Positions 62,870-64,000 of a DNA stretch of 64,000 bases are shown in pieces (position 1 is the stretch's first letter; every line of letters begins with the position of its first letter). Both the position numbers and the translations under genes were made by a program. Origin of the DNA: CAZMFZ01 sp964565665 (GTDB lineage Bacteria > Bacteroidota > Bacteroidia > Cytophagales > UBA9547); assembly GCA_964565665.1 (NCBI GenBank), contig CAZMFZ010000001.1, positions 1 through 64,000 of the forward strand, in the 5' to 3' direction. The notes under the pieces are model-generated. The model was not told the DNA's origin, ran no database searches, and saw nothing but the letters and a program-made list of their open reading frames with translations.

Positions 62870-63525
62870 TACATTTTCACACTGTCCCCAATTGGATAAA
62901 AAGATTTTTTAAAAGTTTCGTTTGGCATATATCTACGAAAGAGAAAATTATTTACCTCACTTTTGATGATGGACCCATTCCTGGAGTAACAGAATTTGTA
63001 ATTGATGAATTAGCCAAATACAATGCCAAAGCCAGTTTTTTCTGTGTGGGCGATAATATCTCGAAAAACCCTGATGTGTTTATAAAGTTGGTAAGAGCTG
63101 GTCATGCCATCGGAAACCACACTTTCAATCATGTAAAAGGCTGGCAAATGAAGAATGAGGCCTATTTCGAAAACATTTCAAGATTTGAAAAAGAAATAGA
63201 AAATTTTAATTTAAAATTCAATCTAGCTAGTTTTCAGCATGACAATTTAAAATTATTTCGTCCGCCTTACGGGCGAATAAAACCCTCACAAGCCAAAGTA
63301 TTGAGGCAAGATTATAAAATAATAATGTGGGATGTGCTCACCTGCGACTACGACAAACTATTATCGCCCGAATGTTGCCTTGCTAATGCTATCAAGTATA
63401 CCAAACCAGGTTCTGTAGTACTATTTCACGATAGTCTAAAAGCAGAAAGGAACATGAAATTTACATTGCCTAAGTATTTGGAGCATTATGCAAACCTGGG
63501 TTATCAATTCGAAAGCTTGGCATAA
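62866..63525 (+). CDS. Polysaccharide deacetylase (NodB-like)
   Basis: A 219-residue carbohydrate esterase family 4 enzyme. The metal/catalytic motifs are present: LTFDDGP (motif 1), GNHTFNH (motif 2), RPPYGR (motif 3) and a C-terminal VLFHDS. It removes acetyl groups from N-acetylated sugars such as peptidoglycan or a surface polysaccharide. No clear signal peptide is seen. The start is a TTG overlapping the miaA stop, so the genes are coupled. Confidence 0.9.
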   Translation: MIHFHTVPNWIKRFFKSFVWHISTKEKIIYLTFDDGPIPGVTEFVIDELAKYNAKASFFCVGDNISKNPDVFIKLVRAGHAIGNHTFNHVKGWQMKNEAYFENISRFEKEIENFNLKFNLASFQHDNLKLFRPPYGRIKPSQAKVLRQDYKIIMWDVLTCDYDKLLSPECCLANAIKYTKPGSVVLFHDSLKAERNMKFTLPKYLEHYANLGYQFESLA

Positions 63526-63585
63526 TTTTAATAGAGTTTTGTTTGATTTTTACTATCATTATACCAAACTCACTCTCACTGTACC

Positions 63586-64000
63586 ATGCAAGCTACTAGG
63601 AAAAATTCTGCACGCATCTTTGAAAAATTCTCTACCCTGGCTACCAAAGCAACAGGCACACCTTTGGCATTTATTTTTGCATTTGGTATAATATTAATTT
63701 GGGGAATAACAGGTCCTTTTTTCAATTTCTCAGATACATGGCAATTGGTGATAAACACTAGCACTACCATTATTACCTTCTTAATGGTATTTTTAATTCA
63801 ACAATCGCAAAACAAAGACACTACTGCCATTCAACTCAAGCTCAATGAACTTATAGCTGCAAATAAGCATACCAGCAACCGATTAATTGATATTGAAGAC
63901 CTTTCGGATGAGGAATTAAATGAACTAAAAAAGTTTTATGTTCGATTGTCTGAGCTATCAAAAGGCGAGAATAGCTTTTTCAAGTCACACTCTTTAGATG
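63586..64000 (+). CDS. Low-affinity iron permease family protein, cut by window end
   Basis: From ATG 63586 the frame is open to the end of the window (138 codons). It contains FEKFSTLATKATGTPLAFIFA, LIWGITGPFFNFSDTWQLVI and NTSTTIITFLMVFLIQQSQNKDTTAIQLKLNELI, the full signature of the low-affinity iron permease family. Two membrane helices are visible (about 25-45 and 58-78). The role in iron transport is by family name only. The C-terminus lies outside the window. Confidence 0.85.
   Translation, partial: MQATRKNSARIFEKFSTLATKATGTPLAFIFAFGIILIWGITGPFFNFSDTWQLVINTSTTIITFLMVFLIQQSQNKDTTAIQLKLNELIAANKHTSNRLIDIEDLSDEELNELKKFYVRLSELSKGENSFFKSHSLD

Noticed and set aside
1..64000. tRNA, rRNA and known riboswitches
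   Set aside because: No cloverleaf with a TpsiC-loop-like GTTCRA segment in the right context and no recognised riboswitch core were found by reading. A covariance-model search would be needed to be certain.

Overview
The window looks like an AT-rich chromosome segment from a member of the Bacteroidota. The evidence is a gliding-motility ABC transporter pair (gldF, gldG), a PorE-like type IX secretion protein, a CarboxypepD_reg/DUF5686 protein, DUF6261 and DUF983 proteins, weak Shine-Dalgarno sequences, and promoters of the TTTG-N19-TAnnTTTG type (clearest upstream of queA). Most of it is an ordinary core genome; no prophage, integrase, intact insertion sequence, CRISPR array, rRNA or tRNA was found.

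Layout. 0.7-9.2 kb: polysaccharide genes (GT2 and GT14 glycosyltransferases, TolC-like protein, O-antigen polymerase/ligase, flippase) interrupted by a type II restriction-modification locus whose cytosine methyltransferase is broken. 9.2-10.1 kb: a repeat-rich spacer with a 21-bp tandem array between two 68-bp direct repeats. 10.1-16.6 kb: carbohydrate and membrane genes (GH13, DUF418, SDR, class III aminotransferase, GntR regulator). 17-24.9 kb: DUF5686 protein, a DUF433/DUF5615 toxin-antitoxin pair with a broken antitoxin, pth, a TrpF-like protein, thioredoxin, bamD, rimO and an SMR-like transporter. 24.9-25.8 kb: a very AT-rich gene-poor stretch holding a possible remnant of a type IX sorting domain. 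25.8-43.9 kb: M16 protease, gldFG cluster, PQQ sugar dehydrogenase, ppa, rhodanese-thioredoxin fusion, PorE-like protein, aspartokinase-like protein, GNAT, an SPFH-like protein preceded by a 35-residue membrane protein, sucD and a potassium channel. 43.9-48.75 kb: an accessory stretch of gene fragments, palindromes and tandem repeats. 48.8-64 kb: proBA, alpha/beta hydrolase-CBS pair, Uma2, rluD-like, queA, GH1, an ECF sigma factor split by an amber codon next to an intact anti-sigma factor, M23 peptidase, outer-membrane barrel, miaA, polysaccharide deacetylase and the start of a low-affinity iron permease.

The strongest pattern beyond routine annotation is gene decay concentrated in defence, toxin-antitoxin and regulatory genes. 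The lesions are in-frame TAG/TGA/TAA codons and single-base shifts in frames that are otherwise well conserved. In two cases (restriction enzyme without methyltransferase, PIN-like toxin without antitoxin) the harmful partner is the one still open. The second pattern is a family of short perfect palindromes sharing a GGTTTAAACC core at three sites, one of which supplies the last codons of a gene. Three enzyme-family genes lack residues normally needed for catalysis or coupling (SMR transporter, TrpF-like, aspartokinase-like). No large new multi-gene system was recognised.
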